Source: Ascidia mentula
Lineage: Eukaryota; Chordata; Ascidiacea; Phlebobranchia; Ascidiidae
Reading direction: 5' to 3'
Length of the DNA stretch: 64,000 nucleotides
Assembly: GCA_947561715.1 (NCBI GenBank)
Contig: OX387200.1
Coordinates: 22,508,501 to 22,572,500, forward strand
Shown here one piece after another: positions 37,401-46,540 of the stretch. The number at the start of each line of letters is the position of its first letter. Within the stretch, counting starts at the first letter, position 1. Below the pieces are notes generated by a model. The model ran no database searches. It had not been told where the DNA came from and was given only the letters and a program-made list of their open reading frames with translations. The position numbers and the translations under genes were made by a program.

Positions 37401-40400
37401 CAACATCGCCACACGATGGCGCAACTAGATTCGATATTATGTGAACGTTTGGTGACTGGGGATGACCCGAAAACTATTGAAAACTCAACAAAGTTCCTCT
37501 CGAATGTTGTGGAACTCAAGGCCATGGTTAGATATTTGTTTGAAGATGGTTAAAATATGTTTCCCACGTTTCCCACCATGGGTTGACGGCATTTGTTATG
37601 GATTTTAACCGAAAAACTTTTGCAGGTTTCACGCAGATTAAACGAAGCGGAACAAATCCTTGCAACATTAAACAATTATACTGAGGAGTTGTACCCAATA
37701 GCCCAACGCGCCGCTGTCTTACACTCCGTATGCAGAGCTATCCCCGCTCTTAATATCCACTACCAGGTAACCTGATTCTCATTATGACGCAATAATAACC
37801 GTAGTTATGCAAATTTTATTTCGAAATATCTGTGGTATGACCACGTGCTCGACAACCTCTTCCTCCACCATCAGATTCCTCTTCCATTCTTCCTCCATCT
37901 CTTTGATACATCGGTGGGATGCGACTTTGAGGACGATGAGAATGATTCCACATCTTTCCTCCTGAAGGACATCGAGATTGTCCACGGAAGTGAAGTTGAT
38001 GAGGAGTTCGGCCAAGATGAAGAGCAGAAGAGGAGGAGGGATGCACTGGCTCGGAGGAAAGCTAGTCTTAGGTTGGGAAGCGCAACATCATCCATCAAGA
38101 AGAAGAAGGGAAGAAGAGGTTTGTTCTTAAGAGGCCTACTCACCTCAATAATCATAAAAAGATAGAAAACTCTTCTATGATCGCTGAGTGGTAATTTGTG
38201 GTATTTTTTAGTGGCCGCCATTGCTGAAGGAAGTGAAGACGAAGAAGATTATTTTGACACTGATTCAGGCGACAAACAAAGGATGAGCGGTGAGTAATTG
38301 TTCGTGATTACTAACAAGTTTGTAATAATATTGTGGAATAGATACGGAAGATCACGTGTCAGATGACGACACAGACAGCAAGCGAGAAGAGGGCGGAAGT
38401 CGGGTGATTATACCGGAAGTGACGTTACTGCAGGAAGTAAACCAATTCGAAAGTTTTCCCAGTGATAAAGTTGGTGAAGTAGTGGATGAGTTGACGGGTA
38501 GAGTTTTCGCCAATTTATACGGAAGGTTTGTTGTCTCCATTCACAAAACTCTCTTCATGGTTTTGGGCCTAAAACATTTTTTTGGCAGTGTTTATCCTGA
38601 ACACCGCGTCCTCATCACCACTCTTGTGCTCCTCAACATCCAGATGGATGCTGCAGAGCCTCCATTCACAGAGGAGGAGTTAAATCTTCTCATTCACGGA
38701 AACCCAGGATTTGGCGCCGAAACAAAAGTATCTTTATCTGACTTTGACAGTCCAGCTGCTCCTCCAGGTTGGATCCCAGCCGATCGTTGGGAGGACATTC
38801 TTGCTTTCTCGGTTCTTCCCGGTGCTCTGGAGGGACTCTGTGTCCACCTCGCGGAGGATGAGGGAAAGTGGAAGAGTTGGTATGAACTCCAACATCCAGA
38901 GGTAAGGAAGGAGACTACCAGAATATTTTAGATAACTTCCTCTTAACCGCAGGAGAAGGATTTCCCCTCTCTTCCTGATGAGGAGAATGGTTTGAAACTG
39001 AGCAACTTCCAACGACTCCTCCTCATCAGAACCCTCCGACCGGATCGATTCGAACCTGCTCTGTATTCTTACGTCACAAAATACATCGGGGAAACCCCTC
39101 TTAGCCAGGCAAGTTTTGTTTTAAATATATTTTCTAAAGTTCATTAACAAGTAATTTTACCCCCATTATACACTAGGTGGCGTCCTCTTCCTCCCCACCA
39201 ATCGACGCAGAAACTTTGTTCCGTGACGTCAGCAACACTTTGGGTATTCTCGTTCTGCTTCCAAATGATGACGATCCAGAAGTTACGTCACGCGTATTTA
39301 CGCAACCTGATGACGCAATCAGGAGATTGGCGGAAAAGTATTTTATGTTGTTTTATCAAAGTCGAACATTCGATTAAATAAATTATCCGTCACAGAATGA
39401 AGGTCACCATGGAAACGGTGACGTTGGGTGAGGGGTATGAACAGGAAGCCACCAGGTGTATCGACAGCGCTCTATCCCATGACAGCTGGGCCCTCATACA
39501 TGGCTTACATCTCGCCCCTGACAAGTAGGTTTTATTCAAATACGGGGATTTCCACTAAAATCGTCCCATAGAAATGTTACAAAGTCTTAAACGCGATTAA
39601 AAATTCCAGATTTTTTGAGGAATTACAAATCCAGCTTGCCCGAGTCGGAAACGTGAGTAGGAATGATGGAGACAATGGATCCTCTGTTACGTCACAAGGA
39701 GCTCATTTTCAAGTGTGGATGACGTCAAAATCTCACGCTTCAATGCCTTCGCTTTTGACCCAATATCTTTACAAGATGTCGTGGGACTCTCTACTGCAGC
39801 TAGTGGTCGAGGTGATTTATTATTTCGTGTTGAGATTTCTACAATTTTATCTTAATCCCCGCTGATCGTGGCAACTTTCACATATTAATAAATGGATCAT
39901 GTTAGGTTTACTTTTTCACAATTGTTTTTCTGCAGGAACCTACTGTGACGAAGTTGACGTCATCGAGTTGTTCAATTCTCAAATCTTGTCTCGTTTCAAC
40001 ATTTTCTCTGGTTTGTGAAAATATACCGGATTTCCGCATGTGATTCACGACCTAAAACATTATTTCAGATATCGTCAGAAGTGATGACGTCATGGTCGCA
40101 AGTGTCGACCACCTTGACATCATTGTTGTACGCCGTTCCAATCTGCCACGCCTTCCTATTCGCCCGCCAATGTTTCGGTTGGCATGGAAACCATTTAAAT
40201 TATCCAATCAAAGAAACGATTCTGAACCAGGCTCTCATGTCTATTATAAAAGGTATGACGTAATACTCATTCTCCGTTTTCCGTTTTGACATAATGCGTG
40301 TATGTAGATGGCTGCAGTGTTGCGACTCTCAAGCAAATATATTGTGATGTCATAACTGCACGAACAGACCAGGTTAGTGTGACGTCAGAATTGTTTGTTT

Positions 40401-43400
40401 GTACGTCAACATTTTAACGCGAGTGTTTTTGCAGATTTTTATGGAAAGATTGTTTGATGACGTCATAGAGCAAATGAAAGGGTCGAAATCTTCCGTGGAA
40501 GTTGATCACGTGACAGTGCCGGTTCCTCCTAGCAACGTGCCCGTCAATGGTAAATTATCTGAGTGTGTTGATGTGATAATAAATTAGCAATATTAATTTC
40601 CGTTTAAAGATTGAAATAAATTAATTTTTTATTGCGTTTGTTCAGAAATTTCTTCATGGCTTCGTGAGCAAATCCCCGACAACCTTGACGTCACTTCCTC
40701 TCTGTCGCTAAGACAGTGCGCCCTCTCGTGGCGAACAACTCAAAGAGGGGATGTAATTTTAAGTCAGTTGCAGCATCTTCTCAATGCAATGCAGGAACCA
40801 GGCAAGATTTTCCTTTTGTTGTTGAGCTTTCATCTGATTGGTTCATTTAAACTTTGCATTAAAACTCCAACGTTTTCTTTAAACGTGGCGTGACGCAATC
40901 CTAAATAGTGACGTCATTTTTTTCAAGGTTACGAGTCAACTCTATTATCACCAGGAAGTAGTGGTGACGTCAGCAAACCGACGTTGTCATTGTTACGTTT
41001 ACAAAGCGTGTTCGAAGTTTGCTCAGAGAAGTTACCCCCCCTGCTTGAGTTAGGGGGGAACAACCTTGGGGTGCTGGGGGGGTTCGACTTCCCCTACCAT
41101 ACCCCCTCTGTACTGAGTAATGAAGAAAGTGGGTTACCTCACATGCCCGAATCCATCGGGTGAGTTATCTACCTTGTTATATTGCAGTAGGAATTCCCAT
41201 GTGTCGCCCGCTATTGCCAGATATTGTTTGTATTCAAGTCCACATAAATCTTCTCCAAATAAACAAACATTTCATAGTAAGTTTCCCCTCCCATATGTTG
41301 ATTGGATGGAATTGCGCTGGATCCCATCACCTACTAAATGGATAAACACAACCTTAAACAACTTAACGCCAGACTTTCATGTATAAATGTTTGTCATTAA
41401 TTTGCAATGTGATAAACTTAATCCCCGAAAACCTTGGGGTTTAAATGTGCAAGGGTTGATTCAGTACATTCGTTGAAACTGTTACCAGGTGAATTGATGA
41501 CGTAACACTTATTTAACATTTTAATGAAAGTCATTCGATCGTTTATCCAGTTGTGAGAATAGCTGTTAACAATCGTTTATTATTATGATGTCATAATATC
41601 TACCTCTTGTTCTCACACAGGTTTGTTTTGCTTCAAGAATGTATGTGGTTCAATCAGTGTGTGTGTATTGCCCGCCAGCAACTGCACGACTTACGTTCAC
41701 ACTTGTTCGTGTCGTCCGACTACAAGTTAAGCAAGGAACTGAGTGAAACCGCGACATCTCTTTACCACGAAGAAGTTCCAACAGCATGGTGAGATCTTGC
41801 TCCAACCTCTCCTGTCTGTAATGCAGTTAGGGGGGATCCTGTAGGAATTGCAGGGCCGGAATGTAAAATATTATGCTTAAGGTAGCCGTTAAGTTGGCAC
41901 AAGAACCAACCCTGCGTTTACATTCAAAGGAAACCGGATAGAAAACGTTGTTTTTAAATGTTAGTGGTTGATGACGTCACATCTTACATCACATGAAGTA
42001 ACTCGTGTTGTAATTGACGTCATTCACCACACAACACCTTGACTTCAATATATATGCTTGTTTCACATCACTTGACTTATGTCGTTTGTTGCTAGGCAAC
42101 ACCCGAACGAAATCCCGAACACTCACGTGCTCCTCACGTGGCTTGATTACGTCACAAAGAAATACGCGCAAATGAGATCTTGGGTAAAAACTGGAATGGT
42201 TCCCCTAGACGGGAAAACCCCTGTTGTGAGTATTGTTTTGTTTCTCTGTTCAATAAATAATAAAATCTAAATAAAATCTCGCATTTTTGATCCAATTTAC
42301 TTCAACTTTCCGACGTTAGATTTATGAGGTTTTCTCTGTAGGGACCGGTGACATCTGTATGGTTGGGTGGTTTGGTGAACCCTGGAGCCCTGATCATGGC
42401 TTTGTGCACCGAGGCTGCGGCTGCGCACGAGACTACACACGACATGGTATGATTTTTTTGTTTGCTATTTTCGTAATTATTATTATTTTTTTTTTCGGTC
42501 TTCAGATCAGAGTTCGATGCCTTCCAGTTTCACACCAGAGTGAAGTGACCGAACACACCGCAGGAATGTACCTGGAAAATGTCTTTTCTATAAATTGTGT
42601 GTGGGATCAACAAAGAGGTGACCAGTTATTATATGCATGAAGGCTGCTTTAGTTAGTGGCTAGGTGTGTCCTGGGTCGTGAGTTCGAACCTCACCGAGAG
42701 CATGGTTTTTGATCAACAAAATATGATTTTTGCAAAGTAAGGAAAATACTTCAATGATTTTTTTAAGCCTGTTTCAAACGAACGGAACCAGCAGAGGGCG
42801 TGTGCACTCAACCATGTCCAAGACTTTATTTTTTTCCCACAATGCAATCCGAGCAGGAAGAGGAAGATGACAGAGGAAGTGACGACATTGTTGAATACCC
42901 GGTGTACATTAATATGGTATGAGCGAAATACAACTGCTGTTTAATCCATAGTAAAATATATGGAATGTTGTAAATATTAAGATTAACTTTTCCGTAATTT
43001 CGAAATAACAAGTGACGTAATATTTCCAGTCACGTCAATGTCTCGTCACCTATCTCCCCTTGCCATCGAGTGACGTCAACAGGTATCGACGTCATCATAA
43101 CGATGTTCCACGAGCTTTCGATTGCGGGCTGGTGCTTCAGGACGGCCCAGACCTATCACAGCGTGACACGTATAAGTCACGTGCTTACTTGGCGCTAAAA
43201 AGGCGGGAAGAATGGTCACGTGTTTCACCAGCTGTGAGCGAGTTAATGTCAAGATCAGGAACCCGGATGTCGTCTGCAAGACACTCGTTGTCGGGTCGGT
43301 AGTTTGCCGGTTTCGTTAAAATAGTCTTTCCTGCATTTTACCAGTTTCACATCAAGCAATTAATTTTTTGCTTGTACATAATAGATGCACAAAATGATTA

Positions 43401-44174
43401 TTCACCTAGTAATATTTAACAGGACCACGAATGTCCGTGACGTCATTACCTGTGAGCGTAACGGCGGCGTTAAAGTATAAAACAGAAGCTATTCAAAAGC
43501 CCGAAGATGTCGGATTCGAATCCCAACCACAGCTCTATCCTGAAGATACCTTCGTCGTTTCACAAAAATCTCATTCAAGTCTTGCGTCATCAACCACTGA
43601 CGTCACCCAACCATCGCAAGGTGAAAATGATAAAAACTCCAGAATTCAATAATTTATTTAAATTGTTTGCAGGAACAACAGAAGTTCAACAACTTGCAAA
43701 TGGTGACGTCAAACACATGGTGAGTATGACGTCACATAGCATTCAACTAACACGTGCTCACACACGTTCTTTCCAGAAAGCGGAAATTTTGTCGGAAGAA
43801 GATGAAAATGCGCCACAGAGCGGCGGTGGTTCTTTCCAACAACACCCGTTAGGTGGAGACCCTGAGCTTAGCCTAACCGAAGGCAGTGTTGAGGTGAGAA
43901 TACAAAATCATTTCTGTTAAATACCAAACATGCGTTTGAACATTTTATTCACAAAAGGAATCAAACACTTCCACTAAACCGGAATTGGGACGAACCCAGT
44001 CACCAGGGGGCGCTACCACCCAACTATCCTCTGATGACATCACACAGGTGTGCTTGTGACGTTGCAATTATATAACAATTTCACTAAATCACAATATTCT
44101 AATAGATGGAGCGAGAGGGCAGTTTGTTGCAAGCAATTTTGGATGAGGGGCAGACTACAGAGGATGAGCCATAG
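13404..44174 (+). CDS. DNHD1: Dynein heavy chain with degenerate AAA1, DNHD1-like (many exons)
   Basis: Many short exons on the plus strand encode one complete dynein heavy chain: tail, linker, six AAA modules, stalk with microtubule-binding domain, and C-terminal domain. Examples in order are MDTDDRLKWLETRISTSLRP at the start, RFPRFYFLSPEEVMNIV in the linker, GGAGCGKSK in AAA2, GPLGCGKSA and HYTFALGDLEKIFRNLM in AAA3, and LVTYLPLPSSDV near the end of the motor. The first exon ends at 13619 and the second starts at 13823. The last exon is 44106-44174, stop TAG. AAA1 lacks both Walker motifs, so the chain should not be a normal ATP-driven motor. Vertebrate DNHD1, linked to sperm flagella, is the known divergent heavy chain of this kind. 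That assignment is provisional, because the N-terminus also resembles the DNAH9/11/17 group. Dynein identity is near certain; the symbol is perhaps 65 percent. Confidence 0.95.
20500..20965. repeat. 20-bp minisatellite, about 23 copies, in a dynein intron
   Basis: A tandem array with a strict 20-base period has the consensus TCGGTGTAGCCTCACGCGGG. Variation is concentrated at a few positions: CTCAC, TTCAC or TGCAC in the middle, and GCGGG, GCCGG or GCTGG near the unit end. The array stays in register for more than 20 units without an indel. It lies between the exon ending near 20474 and the acceptor TTTCCAG at about 20991, entirely inside an intron. It has no spacer structure and is not a CRISPR. 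Confidence 0.97.
22634..26884 (+). other. Dynein linker (DHC_N2 region) with disordered insert
   Basis: The linker arm, which sweeps across the AAA ring in active dyneins, is encoded here. Recognisable parts are NLKLVWDHVRMMEEEQRDWK (about 22699), LNHPAMRTRHWKQLVRITG (about 23068-23122), IGSFLDEVTKWQKKLHLIEA (about 23980-24040), VLGAWVNVQSKWVQLDEIYSG, and the family hallmark RFPRFYFLSPEEVMNIV (about 24541-24590). About 25240-26290 then encodes a long low-complexity Ser-, Asp- and Lys-rich stretch, ending MDLNDDSYIDEAMVGEQ, with no counterpart in ordinary dyneins that I know of. Linker-to-AAA1 sequence resumes near 26728 with LLLFPSQIRKISGLIGLL. Confidence 0.85.
26163..26219. repeat. Three tandem 23-bp units carrying the octamer ATTTGCAT
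   Basis: Three consecutive copies of a 22-24-base unit each carry ATTTGCAT, the POU/Oct octamer, the first two followed by ATTGAGTTCAC. They lie in an intron just upstream of the acceptor before the exon encoding SMLDDDMDLND. A regulatory role is possible but unproven; it may be a simple tandem duplication. Confidence 0.8.
26940..28398 (+). other. AAA1 module with both Walker motifs lost
   Basis: AAA1 is entered through KHNYNAEDMGVKVHTMTW and FDYGFEYQG, matching the family. After the linking residues VVAPSCDRVLLSMCQALQ, the usual P-loop GPAGTGKTET is replaced by SSASMTPPETL (about 27199-27231). The Walker B region, normally GCFDEFNRI, reads CWVCLQRFNLL (27411-27443), losing both acidic residues, although flanks such as LFKGIAETG and SLLSVAGQL stay conserved. 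The rest of AAA1 (about 27510-27955) is recognisable but has lost the MNPGYAGR sensor-1 motif, reading FVTLDQLSK. This exon set is spliced normally, with no stop codons, so it is a constrained but catalytically dead site rather than a pseudogene. Confidence 0.9.
28402..28496. repeat. Tandem 37-bp repeat, about 2.5 copies, at an exon end
   Basis: Units of the type AGGTTTGTTGCATGACCGCC followed by CAGTCACCTGCTC repeat about two and a half times immediately after the coding sequence ending KFANIWKH. The first unit overlaps the splice donor CAGGTTTG, so the array repeats a donor-like sequence. Confidence 0.75.
28602..30700 (+). other. AAA2 module with intact P-loop
   Basis: A Ser/Gly/Asp-rich insert (about 28645-28790) is followed by ALITALRNVILPRLPNKEER and LLFTFVTDLFPA, which match the segment before AAA2 in other dyneins. 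The Walker A sequence GGAGCGKS lies at 29629-29652. It is followed by FVNAVDSRRQIFGYFE and GREWKDGLIQQLIRS, corresponding to the family motifs around LYGxFD and W-DGI. The Walker B counterpart reads HVMHVDGRLEAED (about 30058-30096), and the closing ALRVIWETEDLSCLSP corresponds to the family's FEVEDLAxASPATVSR. AAA2 normally binds ATP structurally, so nucleotide binding here is plausible. Confidence 0.88.
30790..32450 (+). other. AAA3 module with intact Walker A and Walker B
   Basis: The exon opens with VYCSFWAFGGTLEADSRD, the family's FxFxWAFGG motif. Walker A is GPLGCGKS at 31099-31122 and Walker B is LLCMIDDINIS at about 31299-31331, with both acidic residues kept. Next come LIRQHLDVGG and VSNTAYVTTINPR, corresponding to the usual Q(D/V)xxFxAAxxP. 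HYTFALGDLEKIFRNLM (about 31985-32035) is the diagnostic HYxFNLRDxxxxxxGxL motif closing AAA3. Its motifs are the best preserved in the protein, so AAA3 may be the main nucleotide-handling site left. Confidence 0.9.
32483..33905 (+). other. AAA4 module with lost P-loop
   Basis: MRLNFYDETIMLICRVSRIL matches the family's LVLFxDAxxHVxRIxRxL. The P-loop usually written LLVGVGGSGRQSL is replaced by VLFGEGCPAMAGLIV (32728-32772), with no G-S-G-R/K. The later elements are kept: KIVFMLHDDK (Walker B counterpart, about 33089), a helix rich in VVEELVCYGAIS, then AWQFFLTTVRKNLRIVLICS (about 33428) and FPSLFSRMNMISIHHWNKDQ (about 33588). These correspond to the conserved RxxLHVVLxxSP and FPxLVNxxTIDWFxxW motifs. 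AAA4 therefore folds as usual but probably does not bind nucleotide. Confidence 0.88.
33930..35600 (+). other. Stalk coiled coil and microtubule-binding domain
   Basis: Stalk helix 1 starts after YSYEKLVERFVRLYRERRQA (about 33955) and continues with charged heptads to KKIRHLKKTLPEYQLAHEKA (about 34440). LRSLQKPDPEVEDLMAAI (about 34634) matches the family's SFxxPPxxVxxVxxAV before the tip. The microtubule-binding region includes TTLENLEGFLEKETFIPETL (about 34972) and SLVRWVQGVFRYHTTLI (about 35118). Stalk helix 2 (EAEHKLRQLEAKKEALEAR to RRCCGVLNTYE, about 35343-35559) leads back to the ring. Stalk and tip are complete in order, so microtubule contact may be retained although AAA1 is dead. Confidence 0.88.
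35615..38930 (+). other. AAA5-AAA6 region with acidic inserts
   Basis: AAA5 begins DRLGWVTGAAAVSSGFATYL, matching the family's LxGDVLLAxAFxSYxGxF. LQNAAVMLSSWQRPPLLLDP, then NTLILMDCEHHAGALV and FLGRRLVCPDTFRLYLTTTQ, follow the family up to the helices before AAA6 (about 37330-37760). Two inserts interrupt it. One at about 35885-36330 is rich in Asp and Glu (ETDADDEADDAEVHDVIGDD). The other at about 37915-38420 is strongly charged (DFEDDENDSTS, KKKKGRRG, EGSEDEEDYFDTDSGD). AAA6 then continues with VYPEHRVLITTLVLLNIQMD and WIPADRWEDILAFSVLPGAL. Both inserts are spliced in frame and free of stops. Confidence 0.82.
38950..44174 (+). other. AAA6 end, C-terminal domain and extra tail
   Basis: KLSNFQRLLLIRTLRPDRFE (about 38995) and ARVGN preceding HFQVWMTSKSHASMP (about 39702) match the closing AAA6 motifs (LSxFQRLLxLRxxRPDR; FRLWLTSxPxxxFP). 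The C-terminal domain runs through LQECMWFNQCVCIARQQL (about 41631), SVWLGGLVNPGALIMALCTE (about 42355) and the terminal LVTYLPLPSSDV (about 43042), the counterpart of LxVxLPSxxxP. Ordinary dyneins stop shortly after this point. Here several more exons (about 43160-44174) encode a Ser/Thr/Glu-rich tail ending QTTEDEP and a TAG at 44172-44174. Confidence 0.85.
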
Positions 44175-44534
44175 GTTCCATCCACTACTTAGGTTTTCTT
44201 GTACTATTTCCAGGCGAGCATGTAGCCAGTGTGTATATGTAGTGATCGTGAGTGTTTCGTATCACCAAATATCTTCTACTTTTGTGCAAATTACCTGAAA
44301 CCGCTTGAATCCATTTTAGTTTGAAATGTTTTTTACCTAAACTTTATTTTCCACAACCACTGTAAACTCCACACTGTGTTGAACAAAATTTACCTGCTTG
44401 TGTTTTCGGACAAATATACAAGTGTGCATTTATTTCCAACAGTGGTTTGTCACAAACATATTTTATTACGACATAAACAACGTCACAATGCGCCCTTCAG
44501 TACGTAACAATCACACGCAATCTTTCGCGTTTGA
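44175..44534. other. Convergent intergenic gap of 360 bases
   Basis: The dynein stop (44174) and the stop of receptor B on the other strand (44535) face each other. Minus-strand AATAAA signals at 44429-44434 and 44343-44348 could end the receptor B transcript. No clear AATAAA is visible for the dynein transcript in this gap, so its 3' end may use a variant signal or overlap the receptor. Confidence 0.6.
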
Positions 44535-46540
44535 TCAACCAGTCGATGACCTTCCTTGGTCGACATGATTGGATGACGTCACCACTCGAGACGTCCCAGT
44601 AGACTTCCTAGCTGTTGGGGGGGTCTCAGGGGAATTACCGCAGTTGCAACACTTTGTTAGGGGGTCAAACCACACTTTCCGCATGTCCTCCCGACGAACC
44701 GTTGTGAGCACAAAAATCCCCAAACCCTAATGGTCCGGATATAATAGAAGCTCTATATGTTACTTGGAGTTATGTTTAGACAATAGATATCGTATATACC
44801 TGCAGGGAACAGAATACGGTGAATATCCAGCTCGTGACAGTGTGGTAAATTTCATCGTCAGAAATCAACATGAGGTAGGCGAACAACCAGGTTATTCCCA
44901 ACACAGCAACCATTGTTGACGCAAGAAGTAACGATTGTCTTGTTGTTCTTCGCAACGCCTCAGACTGCGACTAATCAAAGCGTAGATTTAACATGGCTTC
45001 GATTTAAACTTCATGGAATGATTTTTAAATCAATGGATAAAAATTGCGCAAAACGCGAAATACAGGAATTTTAATTCATTTTATATCCGGTATTATTGAC
45101 GCCTTGGACACTTTTACAAAACTAAATACAGAAATACCTCTTTGTTGTGTTTGTTGAGTTCTATTGTGACGACAACAAACACAAAACAATTGTATAGAAG
45201 AAACAATGCGACTGGTGTAAGGAACCCTACATAGAGGGAGTAACCTCCCAACCAACAAATATTATCAGACAAGTAGAATGACCTTCTCAGTGGGAAACCT
45301 GGAAAAATAATTCTAGAATCATCAAAAGGATTGTTCACATTATATTTGACGATAAAACGTTGTTTCTATTGTGACGTAATAATCCCGTCAAAGAATTTCA
45401 ACTTACTTCCATCACAGAAAACGTCATCGTGAATTTGATCGAAGTAACCAACGGTTAAACCAAGGTTGATTGCAACAATTACCAGGGGAATCCCGTAACA
45501 TACAACCGTTGCTTTCAGAAGAAATTTGCTTCGATATTTGCTGAAAACCTACAAAGAATTTATCGTAAAGAAATAAAAAAAAAACATCTAAATATAATTG
45601 TAACGAAAAATTGCATGAAGTCAAGCAAGACCTTGACAAGGGATATGTACATGTCGTAACTGTACACTGACATCCACCCCCAGGAGACCAGGAAGAAATA
45701 TTGCAGGAAAGCGGCGACAACTATGCAACTTCCCTCAGCTTTCACGCGGGAAACACAGGTCAGGAAAATAATATGTGAAACACTGAGGTTGACGCAGATT
45801 TGAATCAAAATCTTTCCGGAGCGATGCTTCCTGAGTTCTCTACGTGAATATAAGGTGGTTTAAAAATGTCGTTTGTATTTTCTCTAGGAAAATGGTCAAT
45901 TAGCAACTGGTGTGGAATCACAGTTATTTGTGCGCTAAATCTGTGAAGCATTTGTAACCGGTCCGTAGGTTATTTATTGGCCACCATATTTGAGGGTGCG
46001 ACATGGTTCATATTTACTCAGCTACGAATACCAGTTGTGCATTCCCCCAACCAGTTGGTCACGTGATATTGTCATCGACTCCAAGTCATGAATCGTTATG
46101 AAGGCAAGGGGTATAACTTACATACACTTACACCATGAAGATAATGCGTTACACAGGTTCGTAGTGTTGGTAGACACTAGAACTGTTGATAGGGATTTCC
46201 CTTGACACTTTAGGACATGTTTACCTAAGCACGTGGTGAACGAAACGTTTCGTTTTTGAAGATGTTTCGTTTGTTTTCGAATACATCTGTGCAATGCCTT
46301 AATAAATATTTTAGTTCGGAAAGAATGATATTTTCAACAAACAGTTTAACCTTGGTTCGAGCATATGCCAAGAAGGTTGGGTACCTCTGGTCTAAAACAC
46401 CAAGTACGCTGATCTCAGGTTTACACTTACGCGGCAGATGCGATCACAATCGCTGTAGCGATCATTCCAAACACAGAAATCACAAGTCCTACGATGCTGA
46501 CGATGCTAAGGGCGACATCGTGCGGCACAATCTCTGATTT
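44535..46540 (-). other. Receptor B: seven-transmembrane domain
   Basis: TM1 (LSIVSIVGLVISVFGMIATA) is encoded by 46540-46431. TM2-TM3 are on 45839-45632, with KILIQICVNLSVSHIIFLTC and FLQYFFLVSWGWMSVYSYDM. TM4 is on 45548-45407 (VCYGIPLVIVAINLGLTVGY), with the extracellular-loop cysteine FCDGS at the exon end. TM5 is on 45298-45138, starting after NICWLGGYSLYVGFL. TM6 is on 44971-44800 (SLLLASTMVAVLGITWLFAY). TM7 starts at the next exon, 44726-44535 (GLGIFVLTTVRREDMRKVW). The WxW and ICW motifs of family B2 are present. All junctions preserve frame. Confidence 0.9.

Noticed and set aside
44343-44434. Bacterial-style terminator between the convergent genes
   Set aside because: The context is eukaryotic; the relevant signals are AATAAA polyadenylation motifs.
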